Part shown: positions 47,187 to 56,294 of the stretch, piece after piece
Position numbering within the stretch: the stretch's first letter is position 1
Layout: every line of letters starts with the position of its first letter
Source of the DNA: Crocinitomicaceae bacterium
GTDB lineage: Bacteria > Bacteroidota > Bacteroidia > Flavobacteriales_D > Crocinitomicaceae
NCBI GenBank assembly: GCA_018402525.1
Contig: JAGYIR010000011.1
Coordinates: 372,001 to 436,000, forward strand
Direction: 5' to 3'
DNA: 64,000 nt
The notes under the pieces: generated by a model
Database searches by the model: none
The model's input: only the letters and a program-made list of their open reading frames with translations
What the model was told of the DNA's origin: nothing
Translations under genes and position numbers: made by a program

Positions 47187-48261
47187 AGTGAATATAGTTA
47201 CGGATAACTTGGACGAGATGCTCAATTTCTTGTCGTGTGTTAAATGTGTGAAGACAAATGCGTAATCGCTCTTTTCCTGTTGCAACTGTGGGTGGAAAAA
47301 TGGCCTTTACCAAAATCCCCTCACGATAAAGACGTTCTGAAACTTCAGTCAAAGCTAGAATGTCACCACAATGCACTATTTGGATTGGTGATTGCTCATC
47401 AGAGACTAGCTCAACCCCATGCATTAGCTCCCGGAAATGGGCAATATTTTGATTTAAACAAATTCTACGTTCTGCTAGGGAAGGATGCGAAGCAATGAAC
47501 TCTATGCGCTTATATGCAGAAGGAGGTAGTGCAGTGGTATAAATAAATGAGCGCGAAAAATTATACAAGTACTGGATCAACTCTATACTTCCTAATATTG
47601 CTGCGCCATGCGACCCATAAGCCTTTCCGAATGTCACCAATCGTGCAAACAATCTAGATTCATAGTTCAATTCCATAGCTAACCCCTCACCAAATACACC
47701 AGCGGCATGCGCCTCATCGACAATCAGGTAAGCATTGTGCTTTTCCGACAATACAATCATATCGCCTAGAGGAGCAAAGTCACCATCCATGGAGTAAAGA
47801 GATTCTACAGCGATGTATTTTACACCTTCCGTTCGCTCAAGTTGCTGTTCTAGGTGGATTAAATCATTGTGCTTAAATGATCGGGCATTTGCAAAACTCA
47901 GTCGAATTCCATCACGAACGCTGGCGTGAATTAATTCATCGTACAAAATGGTGTCACCACGCTGAAGTACTGAACTGAAAAAACCAACATTGGCATCGTA
48001 CCCTGAATTGTAGATCAAACTAGCATCCGACTTAAATAGTCGGGCTATTGATTTCTCAGCAGCTAATGCTTCTTCGCTTGTACCTGATATCAATCGCGAA
48101 CCTGTTGATCCGTATTTGTCTAAACTCGTTGCGATGTCTAATCCCGCTAAGCCCAAATAATCGTTGGAATGAAAATCAATGCCCTCCTTATTACAAGAAA
48201 GGGACCTTAAAGTCCCTTCTAGCTGGCGTTTAGCCAATTTATCTATTAGTTTTTGATCCAT
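47185..48261 (-). CDS. bioF: 8-amino-7-oxononanoate synthase (or close AONS-family relative)
   Basis: PLP enzyme of the alpha-oxoamine synthase family that joins pimeloyl-ACP/CoA and alanine in biotin synthesis. Key residues: the SNDYLGLAG opening, the glycine and Ser patch GSTGSRLISG (51-60), VDEAHAAGVFG with the PLP-binding Asp182, and the Schiff-base Lys213 in FGKAYGSHGA. At 358 residues it is a little short (family ~380-390), mainly at the N terminus. Its ATG directly follows the bioB TAG, so the pair is co-transcribed, which supports the biotin role over 2-amino-3-ketobutyrate ligase. The other genes of the pathway (bioA, bioD, bioC/H) are not in the window. Confidence 0.92.
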   Translation of the reverse strand: MDQKLIDKLAKRQLEGTLRSLSCNKEGIDFHSNDYLGLAGLDIATSLDKYGSTGSRLISGTSEEALAAEKSIARLFKSDASLIYNSGYDANVGFFSSVLQRGDTILYDELIHASVRDGIRLSFANARSFKHNDLIHLEQQLERTEGVKYIAVESLYSMDGDFAPLGDMIVLSEKHNAYLIVDEAHAAGVFGEGLAMELNYESRLFARLVTFGKAYGSHGAAILGSIELIQYLYNFSRSFIYTTALPPSAYKRIEFIASHPSLAERRICLNQNIAHFRELMHGVELVSDEQSPIQIVHCGDILALTEVSERLYREGILVKAIFPPTVATGKERLRICLHTFNTRQEIEHLVQVIRNYIH

Positions 48262-49372
48262 CTACAATGCATCTACCGTCGTGACTTTACGCGGTTCAAA
48301 ACCTTCTCTTTGCGAGTTCTCTCTGGCTATTTTCAACTCTTCTGCTCTGGCTGCTTCTTTTAGTTTTCTCGCTTCAATAATTGGATCTGGTTGACTTACT
48401 GGTTTCTCGCCATCTGCAAATGATTGCTTTGGCATCAATCCCAGTATTTTAAACATTTCTTGATCTTCATTGAATTCAGGATTAGGCGTGGTCAACAACT
48501 TATCTCCTGCAAAAATTGAACTTGCTCCAGCCATAAAACATAGAGCCTGTGCCTCCATGTTCATTTTTGTTCTTCCAGCTGATAAGCGAACGACTGATTG
48601 AGGAAAAGCGATTCTCGTGGTTGCGACCATGTCGAATCATTTCCCATTGCTCAATCGGTTTTTGCTCTGCCATTGGTGTTCCTTCGACCGCCACCAATGC
48701 ATTAATTGGAATGGATTCTGGTGGTGTCTCCATCTCCATATAACTCATCAATAAACCAATTCGATCTTCTACTGCTTCGCCCATTCCAATAATTCCACCT
48801 GAACAAACAGAAATACCCGCTTTTCTAGCGTTGTCAATCGTGTTCAATCGGTCTTCGTACTCACGTGTCGAAATGACATCGTCGTAATAATCCTTTGAAG
48901 TATCTAAATTGTGATTGTAGGCAAAAAGTCCGGCATTTTTTAAACGTTTGGCTTGCTCTTCATTCATCATTCCCAATGTACAACACACCTCCATGTCCAA
49001 ATCGTTTACCGCCTGAACCATTTCGATCACATTGTCAAAATCTTTATTGTCTCTCACTTCTCTCCAAGCCGCTCCCATGCACAATCGAGAAGACCCATTC
49101 TCTTTTGCGTTTTTTGCCTGTTCAACAACCGATTCCACCGACATCAACTTATGTGCCTCAACATCTGTATGGTAGCGTGCGGCTTGAGGACAGTAACCAC
49201 AATCTTCAGGACAACCACCCGTTTTGATACTTAACAAAGAAGACATTTGAACTTCTCTCGGATTGTGAAATCGCCTGTGAACTGTCGCAGCTTCGAATAC
49301 AAGTTCCAACAACGGTTTATTGTACAATTCTAATAGTGCTTCTTTTGTGGTATAATCCTGTGATGTTTTCAT
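48262..49372 (-). pseudogene. bioB: Biotin synthase, one-base frameshift
   Basis: Radical SAM enzyme that inserts sulfur into dethiobiotin. The Fe-S motif CPEDCGYCPQ and the MGAAWREV, CCTLGMMNEEQAKRLKNAG and YNHNLDTSKDYYDDVISTR blocks place it firmly in BioB. The frame opened at 49372 breaks at 48631-48632, where an extra base follows IR; dropping it gives [19 protein letters not shown] and the rest to 48262, including [17 protein letters not shown]. Repaired length is about 370 residues. The C terminus after NP carries an extra helix rich in K, E and R. A single-base lesion in a conserved enzyme with an intact partner (bioF) looks like an error. A -7 box TATATTTG lies just upstream. Confidence 0.87.
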
Positions 49373-49388
49373 ATTGTGCGTTTGATTA

Positions 49389-49396
49389 CAAATATA
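49389..49396 (-). promoter_or_regulatory. -7 promoter box of the bioBF operon
   Basis: On the minus strand this is TATATTTG, an exact TAnnTTTG match, 16 bases before the bioB start. No clear -33 TTG. I see no BirA-type palindrome next to it. Confidence 0.5.
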
Positions 49397-49430
49397 ATTA
49401 TATCTCCCTTAGAAAAAAGTGAAAGGTTAT

Positions 49431-49907
49431 CTACTTATTCAAAAGACACGCTGCGTAGGCTTTGATTGCCTTTGATTGTCCAAAGGAATCTACCTTTTCG
49501 TGGGTTGTTGCTTTGATAGAAACCGCATCAACATCCAGTGATAAAATGGTAGCGATTGTTTCCTGCATTTTTGGAATGTGGGGGTTGAGTTTTGGAGTTT
49601 CAAGAATAACAGTGGAATCAATATTTATAACGTGGTATCCCTTTTCTTTGATCAATTTCATGACTTCAGCAAGCAACAATTTACTGTCTATGCCCTTGTA
49701 TTTTGGATCTTTATCCGAAAAATGAAAACCAATATCTCGAAGATTTGCTGCACCTAAAAGAGCATCACAAATCGCGTGAAGAAGAACATCTGCATCTGAG
49801 TGACCTACTGCGCCATGGTCAGATTCGATTGAGATACCACCAATGAACAACGGAATATTTTTTTCCAAACGATGTACATCGATACCGTAACCAATTCTCA
49901 AATTCAT
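49431..49907 (-). CDS. ispF: 2-C-methyl-D-erythritol 2,4-cyclodiphosphate synthase
   Basis: A 158-residue enzyme of the MEP isoprenoid pathway. It forms a trimer that releases CMP and makes the cyclic diphosphate. Metal ligands Asp10 and His12 (GYGIDVHRL) and His44 (LLHAICDALLGAA) are in place, with GHSDADV between them, FHFSDKDPKYKG after, and the C-terminal VSIKATTHEKVDSFG signature that contacts the nucleotide. Length is typical. The gene begins 12 bases after the porV stop on the same strand, so it probably rides on the porV transcript. Other MEP genes are not here. Confidence 0.97.
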   Translation of the reverse strand: MNLRIGYGIDVHRLEKNIPLFIGGISIESDHGAVGHSDADVLLHAICDALLGAANLRDIGFHFSDKDPKYKGIDSKLLLAEVMKLIKEKGYHVINIDSTVILETPKLNPHIPKMQETIATILSLDVDAVSIKATTHEKVDSFGQSKAIKAYAACLLNK

Positions 49908-49919
49908 AAGGTAATAATC

Positions 49920-51200
49920 TTATTCCGAAGAAACTGTTCCTCCATTGTTTTCACCAAGTGTCATTCTCAGTGAAAAACGCAATGTATTTGCAAGAGGGTT
50001 ATTTCTTTTCAACGCAGCTAAATATGACACGTCAATTCCAAAACGGTTGTACTTAAATCCAATACCAAAATTAAAATACTGACGAGCTCCTTTATTCCTG
50101 TTCTCATAAAAATAACCAGCACGTATTGCCAAAGTATTGTTGTACCAGTATTCCAAACCAGCAGCAATATTAATCTCTGTCAGCTCTTCTTTTAATCTAG
50201 AGTTTTTAACAACTTCGAACGAACCGTCAGGATTTTGAATCGGGTCACCGTTATCATCCAACACAAGTGTTCCTGGCGCATCATAAAACGACTGAATCAT
50301 TCCTGAAATAACACCAACGTCATTATTTTTCCCGGAAAGAATTACAAAATTTGAATCTGCATCAAACCCGTAATAAGCTGGGGTAGGCACCAATAATTTT
50401 TGAATGTCTAATGAAAATGTTAGCGAGTTATACTTGTCAAGCTGTGCATTAAATGAGTTCCCAATTTTCAAATTCATTGGTAAGAAATCTCCTGGGGCAT
50501 TTGAACCAACGTCTGAGTATTGTATTTTGTTACCAATGTTGTTGATGGTTGTTGCGAAAATGTACGTCCCCTTGACGTTTCCTATTCTCGCCTCGTCGTT
50601 AAAATAAGAAAACGAAATATCGGCAGCACCTGCTATTCCTGGTTTTGTGTTCACCCCTTGAACCGTAAGTCCCCCTGTTAAATTAGAATACACAAATTTA
50701 CCATTCAGACCAACACTCGTTCTACGCGAAGTTTTAAACGCATAACCACCTGTAATTTCATACTCACTGGGTTTGTCGTCACGTATAATATTTCCACTTT
50801 CATCCGTAAAGGTTATCTCACCCAAACTGAAAAATCTGAGCGCTCCACCAACAGAATGGCGGTCACCAAATCGATAATATCCAGAAACATACGACAAGTG
50901 AATATCGTTTGTTAATTGACGCAACCAAGGCGTGTACGAAATACAAATTTCTGATTGATCCTCTGAAAAGTTAAGAATGGAAGTATTCCAATACAAAGAA
51001 TTTGCATCTGCACTAAGCGCGGTACCAGCATCTCCCATACCTCCTGCTCTTGAATCAGGCGTAATCGACATGAACGGAACCGCCGTCGTAATTGTATTCA
51101 ATTGCAGGTCGTTGTCTGTGACTCCACTTCCCCCAGTTGGCTGAGCAAAGGAAGCACCTGCAATAATTAGAAATAGAGTGGCAACACTATATTTTATCAT
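49920..51200 (-). CDS. porV: T9SS shuttle/anchoring barrel PorV (LptO)
   Basis: A 426-residue outer-membrane beta-barrel of the FadL-like PorV family. The signal peptide is followed by the family hallmark SRAGGMGDAGTALSADANSLYWN (about 50-72), and the body has regular barrel strands ending with LANTLRFSLRMTLG. PorV binds the C-terminal domain of T9SS cargo emerging from the SprA channel and carries it to the sortase PorU. It lies downstream of porU on the same strand with a gap of 56 bases and an own -7 box, and ahead of ispF. Start ATG at 51200. The family is unmistakable. Confidence 0.95.
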   Translation of the reverse strand: MIKYSVATLFLIIAGASFAQPTGGSGVTDNDLQLNTITTAVPFMSITPDSRAGGMGDAGTALSADANSLYWNTSILNFSEDQSEICISYTPWLRQLTNDIHLSYVSGYYRFGDRHSVGGALRFFSLGEITFTDESGNIIRDDKPSEYEITGGYAFKTSRRTSVGLNGKFVYSNLTGGLTVQGVNTKPGIAGAADISFSYFNDEARIGNVKGTYIFATTINNIGNKIQYSDVGSNAPGDFLPMNLKIGNSFNAQLDKYNSLTFSLDIQKLLVPTPAYYGFDADSNFVILSGKNNDVGVISGMIQSFYDAPGTLVLDDNGDPIQNPDGSFEVVKNSRLKEELTEINIAAGLEYWYNNTLAIRAGYFYENRNKGARQYFNFGIGFKYNRFGIDVSYLAALKRNNPLANTLRFSLRMTLGENNGGTVSSE

Positions 51201-51221
51201 TTCTCTTTAATTATGAACTTG

Positions 51222-51229
51222 CAAATATA
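51222..51229 (-). promoter_or_regulatory. -7 promoter box of porV-ispF
   Basis: On the minus strand this reads TATATTTG, exact to TAnnTTTG, 21 bases before the porV ATG. It lies inside the porU-porV gap, so porV can be transcribed apart from porU. Confidence 0.5.
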
Positions 51230-51256
51230 CGGATTTGAAGCACCTTTATTGTGCAA

Positions 51257-54200
51257 TTACTTTAAAATAACTAATTTTTCTAATTTTTCTGCTCGGGCTC
51301 CATCCGGTGTCTGAACCGATAGGCGGTAGACATAGACACCTTTAGCCAGTTGATCACCGAAGTCATCGCGACCGTCCCAATGAATTCCTTCCGAGCGAAA
51401 TCCTTCTGTATGCACCAATTGATTAATTGTCCGTACTAACTTTCCAGATACAGTTAAAACCTGAATCTGTGCTTCCAAATAGCTACATACCTGATTGTGT
51501 TCAAAGAAAAACTCCGTTGATGTCGTAAATGGATTCGGGTAATTCAAAACATGCTCTAAACTAAGTTCTTCTTTTTCACGCACTTCAAATTCCACTGTAC
51601 TTTCAGATGAATTATTGTTCACATCCCAAACTTTAACCGTTAATGTGTGTATACCTGGTTCCATGGGAGTGAAATTATAGCGCGCTTCGCCAGATTGGTA
51701 AGAATCTAGATCGGCCGTATAATAATCATTTAAAATAATTGGCTTACTTGTTTCTTGATCTAAGATTGCGGTGAAATCGTGCCCTATACCATTTCCAACA
51801 GCATTAATCCCATTTTCATCAAAGACTTTAACAATTAATTGCGGTGTTTCATCGGTGATTCCTCCATTGACAAAACTCTCATCGTTCAAGAAAATCTCGA
51901 TATCTGGTCCAATGTTGTCGTCTAATCCATTAGGATTTACACCCCCAACGTAAAAGCGTTTATCATTTCCAAGCGCATCGATAACACCATTTTCGGCGTA
52001 GTAGCTTATTTTCCCAAAATCAAAACTGTAATCAATATCCTTAGGGACAATGAATGTAAACTCAAAACGACCGTTGGTTACACTCGCTTTACCTCGGTAC
52101 AGTCGATTCGTTTGCAATTCAAATGTCTGAACTGGAGATTCCAATGGCCCGTCATTACTTAATGTTTGTTGAATTTTGGGTTTATCATAAACGGATGGAT
52201 AGATAAAACCATTAAAAGTTGTCAAGTCCGCTCCATCAAAGTCTTCCAAATGTCCCTTTATTGTGACTTTACTCAATGCTCTCAACGTGTCCATTGTGAT
52301 TGCTGGAGAAAAACCATTGATACTATCTGTAACGACGTTCATTCGAGGCAAGGCAATCTTCAATCCAGGATCGCCAATTAGCGTAAAACTTCGCTTGTTA
52401 TTGCTTCCCGGCACTCCATTCTTCGTTCTACGAATGATCTCACCAAAAGTTAATGGTTGGTGATTAGCTTCGCGTTGAAATACATTTCTTATAAAGGAAC
52501 GTCCTGTGTTCGTATTGACACCAAAATAAACGGATCGAGTAGTTGTCATAAGTGCAATCGCAGCACCATAAGGATTAATGGAAGCCCATTCACCAGCAGA
52601 AACTCGCTCTGGATCATCAAACTTGGTAAACTCGCACGTTGCTGATACAATTAACGCCAACTTATCAATATTTTTCCATTCTTGAATTTGTGGAACCGTA
52701 ATCACGCGTTCTTCAGCAACGCCTACTTCACCTCCATGTCCTACATAATTTACGACCAATGCTCCGCGCTCAATTCTGTCATTGATGTCCTCGTTTACAT
52801 CAGGATATCGCGGTCCACCAGCCGTTGTGACTTGTGTATAGGCATCTAAATAAATTTTATCACAATTCATTGAAGGGTGATTTGCTGTCACCGTGTCGTA
52901 TTGGGGCTCAACATCATTAATAATAAAATATGCGCCGTCTTCATCGTCTGCAATTTGAACATATTTTGTCCGCCAGTCACCAAAAGTATTAGAACCATCA
53001 TCGCTACTACAGTTAGTGTTTGCTGTTGAATAAAGATTTGATCCGTTTCTCATATAGTGTTGAATCTTATCTACTTGTTGCCTTGCCATTTCGTTGTCTG
53101 AAATTAACAAACGACCTACACCAATGTCAAGCTCATCATTCGTCCCAATGGCTTCGCTATCATCCAACATTCCATAATAATCATCAGTGGGCATTGCTTC
53201 GATGTGGTTTTCTGAATTGAGCATTTGATATGTGGGAATAAAGTTGTTGTTATTTGGCACCCTGCCTTTTGGATCATAAGTACCATCTCCAAACAGCAAT
53301 AAACTTTTAGGTCGTGTTTCTGGACTCAAAGCGCCGCGGTCATAAAACATTTTTGCAAACATTTTTATTGCGGTCGGATCTAACATTCCTGAGCTGTATT
53401 CATTGAATACCTGCTCGCTCGTCACAACATGCACAGTTGTCCCGTTTGCTCGATGTAAATTTGCCAAACGATTGGCTTGGGCGATAAAGTTCTTATGAGT
53501 TACCAATAGATAGTCGGCTTGTTCTAAGGCATGCAAATTTTGATGATCAACGATGCCCACTCTAACTGGAATTTTAAAGTTTACTCCATCTGATGCCACA
53601 AATTCACGCAACGAATCAGCATCCAATTGAAATTCATAACTCGAACTAACTACTGCTCCATCCACCAATCGTGGTTCGTGACGGTTGGTCACTTCCCACA
53701 CAAATCCACTTGAAACAGGAAAGTTAGATATGCTATACGAAGCTACATTTCCAGCTCCGATCGAATTGGCATCTCTAAAATTGAATTGGGTGCCAAAAAA
53801 TGTCAATTGTCGCCTTGCGTTCAAAAGAATACGGTCAAGATAGGTGAGCGTGCTTGGGTTATTTCTAGTAATTGCAATCCGAAAAGGAATCGTTGCTGGT
53901 GGGTTATTCATACTCATAGTTGAAACCTGTCTTCCAAATTCCGTAGCGGTCGGCAAAACTGCATCAAACAGGGGGATACCGTTTACACTGTATGCTTGGG
54001 ATGTACCTGTTGTCGTTGAACCATTGGAAGCAATAGATACTTCAAAAAAAGCAGGTGAAGTATTATCGATGGCTGGAACATTGAAACTAAAAATGCGAAT
54101 TAGATCCGTGTCAAACACCTCGCCATACCAACGTTGACCTCCGCTTACCAAGTTAACCAAATCCAACTCGTGAACATCATAGTACGAATAGGAATTGACG

Positions 54201-55129
54201 TTATGCGTAACAGGATTGAGTGAATTAGAGATGGTAGTAATTCTCAATGGTGGTTGGCTAGAGTTAACATTAATGAAGTAGCAAGAAACATCCGAATATG
54301 GATTTCGATCCTGATCAAACCAATCGGCACCATCAAAAGACCAACGGTGCGGACCCCAAGCATGAAATAATATATAATCGTCATCGTCAAACGAGCCATC
54401 GGAACCACCTACAATTTCAATGGCGTTATTTGCCAAATCATCCGTTCGATGAACCGAATTCAACTCTGGCAAACGACCATCGCCGTTTCCATATATGTGT
54501 ATATGATCAGGATTCAGTGTTGAGACATCTATTCCACAACTTTCTAAAAATGCTTTGTCAATTTTGTGAATCCCGTCCTCTCTGACAGAAATTTTGTACC
54601 AAAAACCAGAACCAGTTCTCAATACAGAGTTGCTAACAAAGTCCTTTTCTTTAAAAAAGTTGGGTTGCTTCAATGGACTTTCAATTATTTTGAATGATGT
54701 CACACGCTTTACAATTCCATTTTCTTTGAAAAACGGGAATAAATTGAGAACCAGGTGTTTTTCGGTATTCGATAGCGCAACCTTCAGCTCGTAAGTTAAC
54801 TCACCCACCTCAATGTATTGAGAAGATAAATAGTAAATATCATTTTTCGTTGCACTTTCAGAAGTAAGCACTTCTAAGTCCAAATCCACATTGGCATTAG
54901 TAAGTTCTTTTCGAATAAAATAATTTGGTCTATTTCCATCGAGTTCCTGACCTTGAATCGCAGGTAATTTTATTTCTTGGTTATCAAACGTGATTACTTT
55001 CGGTTCATTCCATTGAATGGTGATAATTTCATCTTGACCTAAACCTCGAAACACACAGCATAATAGGAAGATAATAAAACCAAAATATCGAGATAACAAA
55101 TTAAATTCAAAACCAGCTTTCATTTTCAT
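51257..55129 (-). CDS. porU: T9SS C-terminal signal peptidase (sortase) PorU
   Basis: About 1290 residues; C25 (gingipain) family cysteine peptidase that removes the cargo C-terminal domain and attaches cargo to the surface. I choose ATG 55129 because a signal/anchor region follows (LLSRYFGFIIFLLCCVF); a longer frame up to 55201 exists. The catalytic pair, numbered from 55129, is His798 in NYVGHGGEVGV and Cys832 in VSATCEFTKF. Upstream is a long beta-rich N-terminal part, and the C terminus is a PorU-type sorting-like domain (LNYPNPFTTSTEFFF, ending LEKLVILK). The gene is divergent from porP and gldJ and precedes porV. An imperfect -7 box GATATTTG (55141-55134) is five bases from the start. 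Confidence 0.95.
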   Translation of the reverse strand: MKMKAGFEFNLLSRYFGFIIFLLCCVFRGLGQDEIITIQWNEPKVITFDNQEIKLPAIQGQELDGNRPNYFIRKELTNANVDLDLEVLTSESATKNDIYYLSSQYIEVGELTYELKVALSNTEKHLVLNLFPFFKENGIVKRVTSFKIIESPLKQPNFFKEKDFVSNSVLRTGSGFWYKISVREDGIHKIDKAFLESCGIDVSTLNPDHIHIYGNGDGRLPELNSVHRTDDLANNAIEIVGGSDGSFDDDDYILFHAWGPHRWSFDGADWFDQDRNPYSDVSCYFINVNSSQPPLRITTISNSLNPVTHNVNSYSYYDVHELDLVNLVSGGQRWYGEVFDTDLIRIFSFNVPAIDNTSPAFFEVSIASNGSTTTGTSQAYSVNGIPLFDAVLPTATEFGRQVSTMSMNNPPATIPFRIAITRNNPSTLTYLDRILLNARRQLTFFGTQFNFRDANSIGAGNVASYSISNFPVSSGFVWEVTNRHEPRLVDGAVVSSSYEFQLDADSLREFVASDGVNFKIPVRVGIVDHQNLHALEQADYLLVTHKNFIAQANRLANLHRANGTTVHVVTSEQVFNEYSSGMLDPTAIKMFAKMFYDRGALSPETRPKSLLLFGDGTYDPKGRVPNNNNFIPTYQMLNSENHIEAMPTDDYYGMLDDSEAIGTNDELDIGVGRLLISDNEMARQQVDKIQHYMRNGSNLYSTANTNCSSDDGSNTFGDWRTKYVQIADDEDGAYFIINDVEPQYDTVTANHPSMNCDKIYLDAYTQVTTAGGPRYPDVNEDINDRIERGALVVNYVGHGGEVGVAEERVITVPQIQEWKNIDKLALIVSATCEFTKFDDPERVSAGEWASINPYGAAIALMTTTRSVYFGVNTNTGRSFIRNVFQREANHQPLTFGEIIRRTKNGVPGSNNKRSFTLIGDPGLKIALPRMNVVTDSINGFSPAITMDTLRALSKVTIKGHLEDFDGADLTTFNGFIYPSVYDKPKIQQTLSNDGPLESPVQTFELQTNRLYRGKASVTNGRFEFTFIVPKDIDYSFDFGKISYYAENGVIDALGNDKRFYVGGVNPNGLDDNIGPDIEIFLNDESFVNGGITDETPQLIVKVFDENGINAVGNGIGHDFTAILDQETSKPIILNDYYTADLDSYQSGEARYNFTPMEPGIHTLTVKVWDVNNNSSESTVEFEVREKEELSLEHVLNYPNPFTTSTEFFFEHNQVCSYLEAQIQVLTVSGKLVRTINQLVHTEGFRSEGIHWDGRDDFGDQLAKGVYVYRLSVQTPDGARAEKLEKLVILK

Positions 55130-55221
55130 AGGGCAAATATCTACATCATTCTTCATGAACATACAAAAAAACGTAACAAATCTTTGATTATTATACTTCA
55201 ATTCGCATATTTGTAACTTTA

Positions 55222-55249
55222 TTGGAAAAATGTCGTTCTAGTATATTTG
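55222..55249 (+). promoter_or_regulatory. Promoter of porP-gldJ
   Basis: TTG (55222-55224), a 17-base spacer, then TATATTTG (55242-55249) is the best full match to a Bacteroidota promoter in the window. The porP ATG is 24 bases beyond it. The -7 octamer is identical to those of porV and bioB. Confidence 0.6.
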
Positions 55250-55273
55250 AAACTAAGGACTAAACAAAGTTGA

Positions 55274-56242
55274 ATGAAAGGACTTAAAAGATTACTGTTA
55301 CTGGGTTCACTATCATTGATAGCTAATAGCGCCGTAGCGCAAGACCCACAGTTTACGCAGTTCTACGCTAATCCCCTCTACTTGAACCCAGCCTTTGCTG
55401 GTTCTCAAGGATGTGCGCGTTTTGCTTCGAGCTATAGAAACCAATGGCCAAGTTTGACGGGAAACTATGTTACGTACAGTATTTCCTATGATCAATATTT
55501 TAAAAATATTTCTGGTGGTATTGGTATTATTGCTACCCACGATCAGCAAGGGCAAGGAACTATCTTTACTTCAAGCCTTGGTTTGATTTACTCATACCAC
55601 TTAAAGGTAAACCGTAAATTCAACATTCTATTCGGTGCCAAAGCAGCGATGACCAATAAATATTTGGATTGGGATAAATTGACATTTGGCGATATGATTG
55701 ATCCACGAAGAGGATTTATCTACCAAACAGGAGATGTTCCAAGAGGTGGAAGTCGCTACTTTTTTGATGCATCAGCAGGAATCGTAGGATACAGCAAACA
55801 TTTTTTCTTTGGAGTTGCTGCACATCATTTGAACATGCCAAATGAATCAATGATCGTAGGTGAATCGCGATTGCCGATGCGTTTTACAGGACACATGGGA
55901 GCCGAAATTAAATTGGGAGGCAAGTCGCAATACAACAACACGACTTCTATTATGCCGAACGTGATTTACCAATACCAAAATGGATTTCAAGAAATTTGTA
56001 TCGGAACATACCTCAAGTATGGTGTGTTTAACGTAGGTGCATGGTATAGAAATAGAGATGCCTTTATCTTATCAATTGGTGTCAACACAGGTAAATTTAG
56101 AATTGGATACAGTTACGATGTAACGGTATCAAAACTCAACAACGGAGTCTCAGGTGGTTCTCATGAAGTGTCACTTGGACTTAATTTGAATTGCAAGGAC
56201 AAGCCTGCGACGTTTAGAACAATTTCATGTCCATCGTTTTAA
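55274..56242 (+). CDS. PorP/SprF family T9SS outer-membrane protein
   Basis: A 322-residue PorP/SprF barrel. The signal peptide (ending SAVAQ) is followed by DPQFTQFYANPLYLNPAFAGS, the family's opening. The Y-R-N-Q-W-P segment and the mid-protein block LPMRFTGHMGAEIKLGG resemble those of the PorP paired with adhesin 2. It differs from the two adhesin-linked copies by standing next to the T9SS core genes: divergent from porU and 52 bases ahead of gldJ. That suggests a role in the core machine like PorP of Porphyromonas (which binds PorE), or partnership with a type B protein encoded elsewhere. The Cys near the C terminus (LNCKD, SCPS) are unusual for a barrel end. Confidence 0.9.
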   Translation: MKGLKRLLLLGSLSLIANSAVAQDPQFTQFYANPLYLNPAFAGSQGCARFASSYRNQWPSLTGNYVTYSISYDQYFKNISGGIGIIATHDQQGQGTIFTSSLGLIYSYHLKVNRKFNILFGAKAAMTNKYLDWDKLTFGDMIDPRRGFIYQTGDVPRGGSRYFFDASAGIVGYSKHFFFGVAAHHLNMPNESMIVGESRLPMRFTGHMGAEIKLGGKSQYNNTTSIMPNVIYQYQNGFQEICIGTYLKYGVFNVGAWYRNRDAFILSIGVNTGKFRIGYSYDVTVSKLNNGVSGGSHEVSLGLNLNCKDKPATFRTISCPSF

Positions 56243-56294
56243 AACTGTAACCAACTCAAAACTGTACGTTGTATAAACTGAATTTTAAAAAGCA

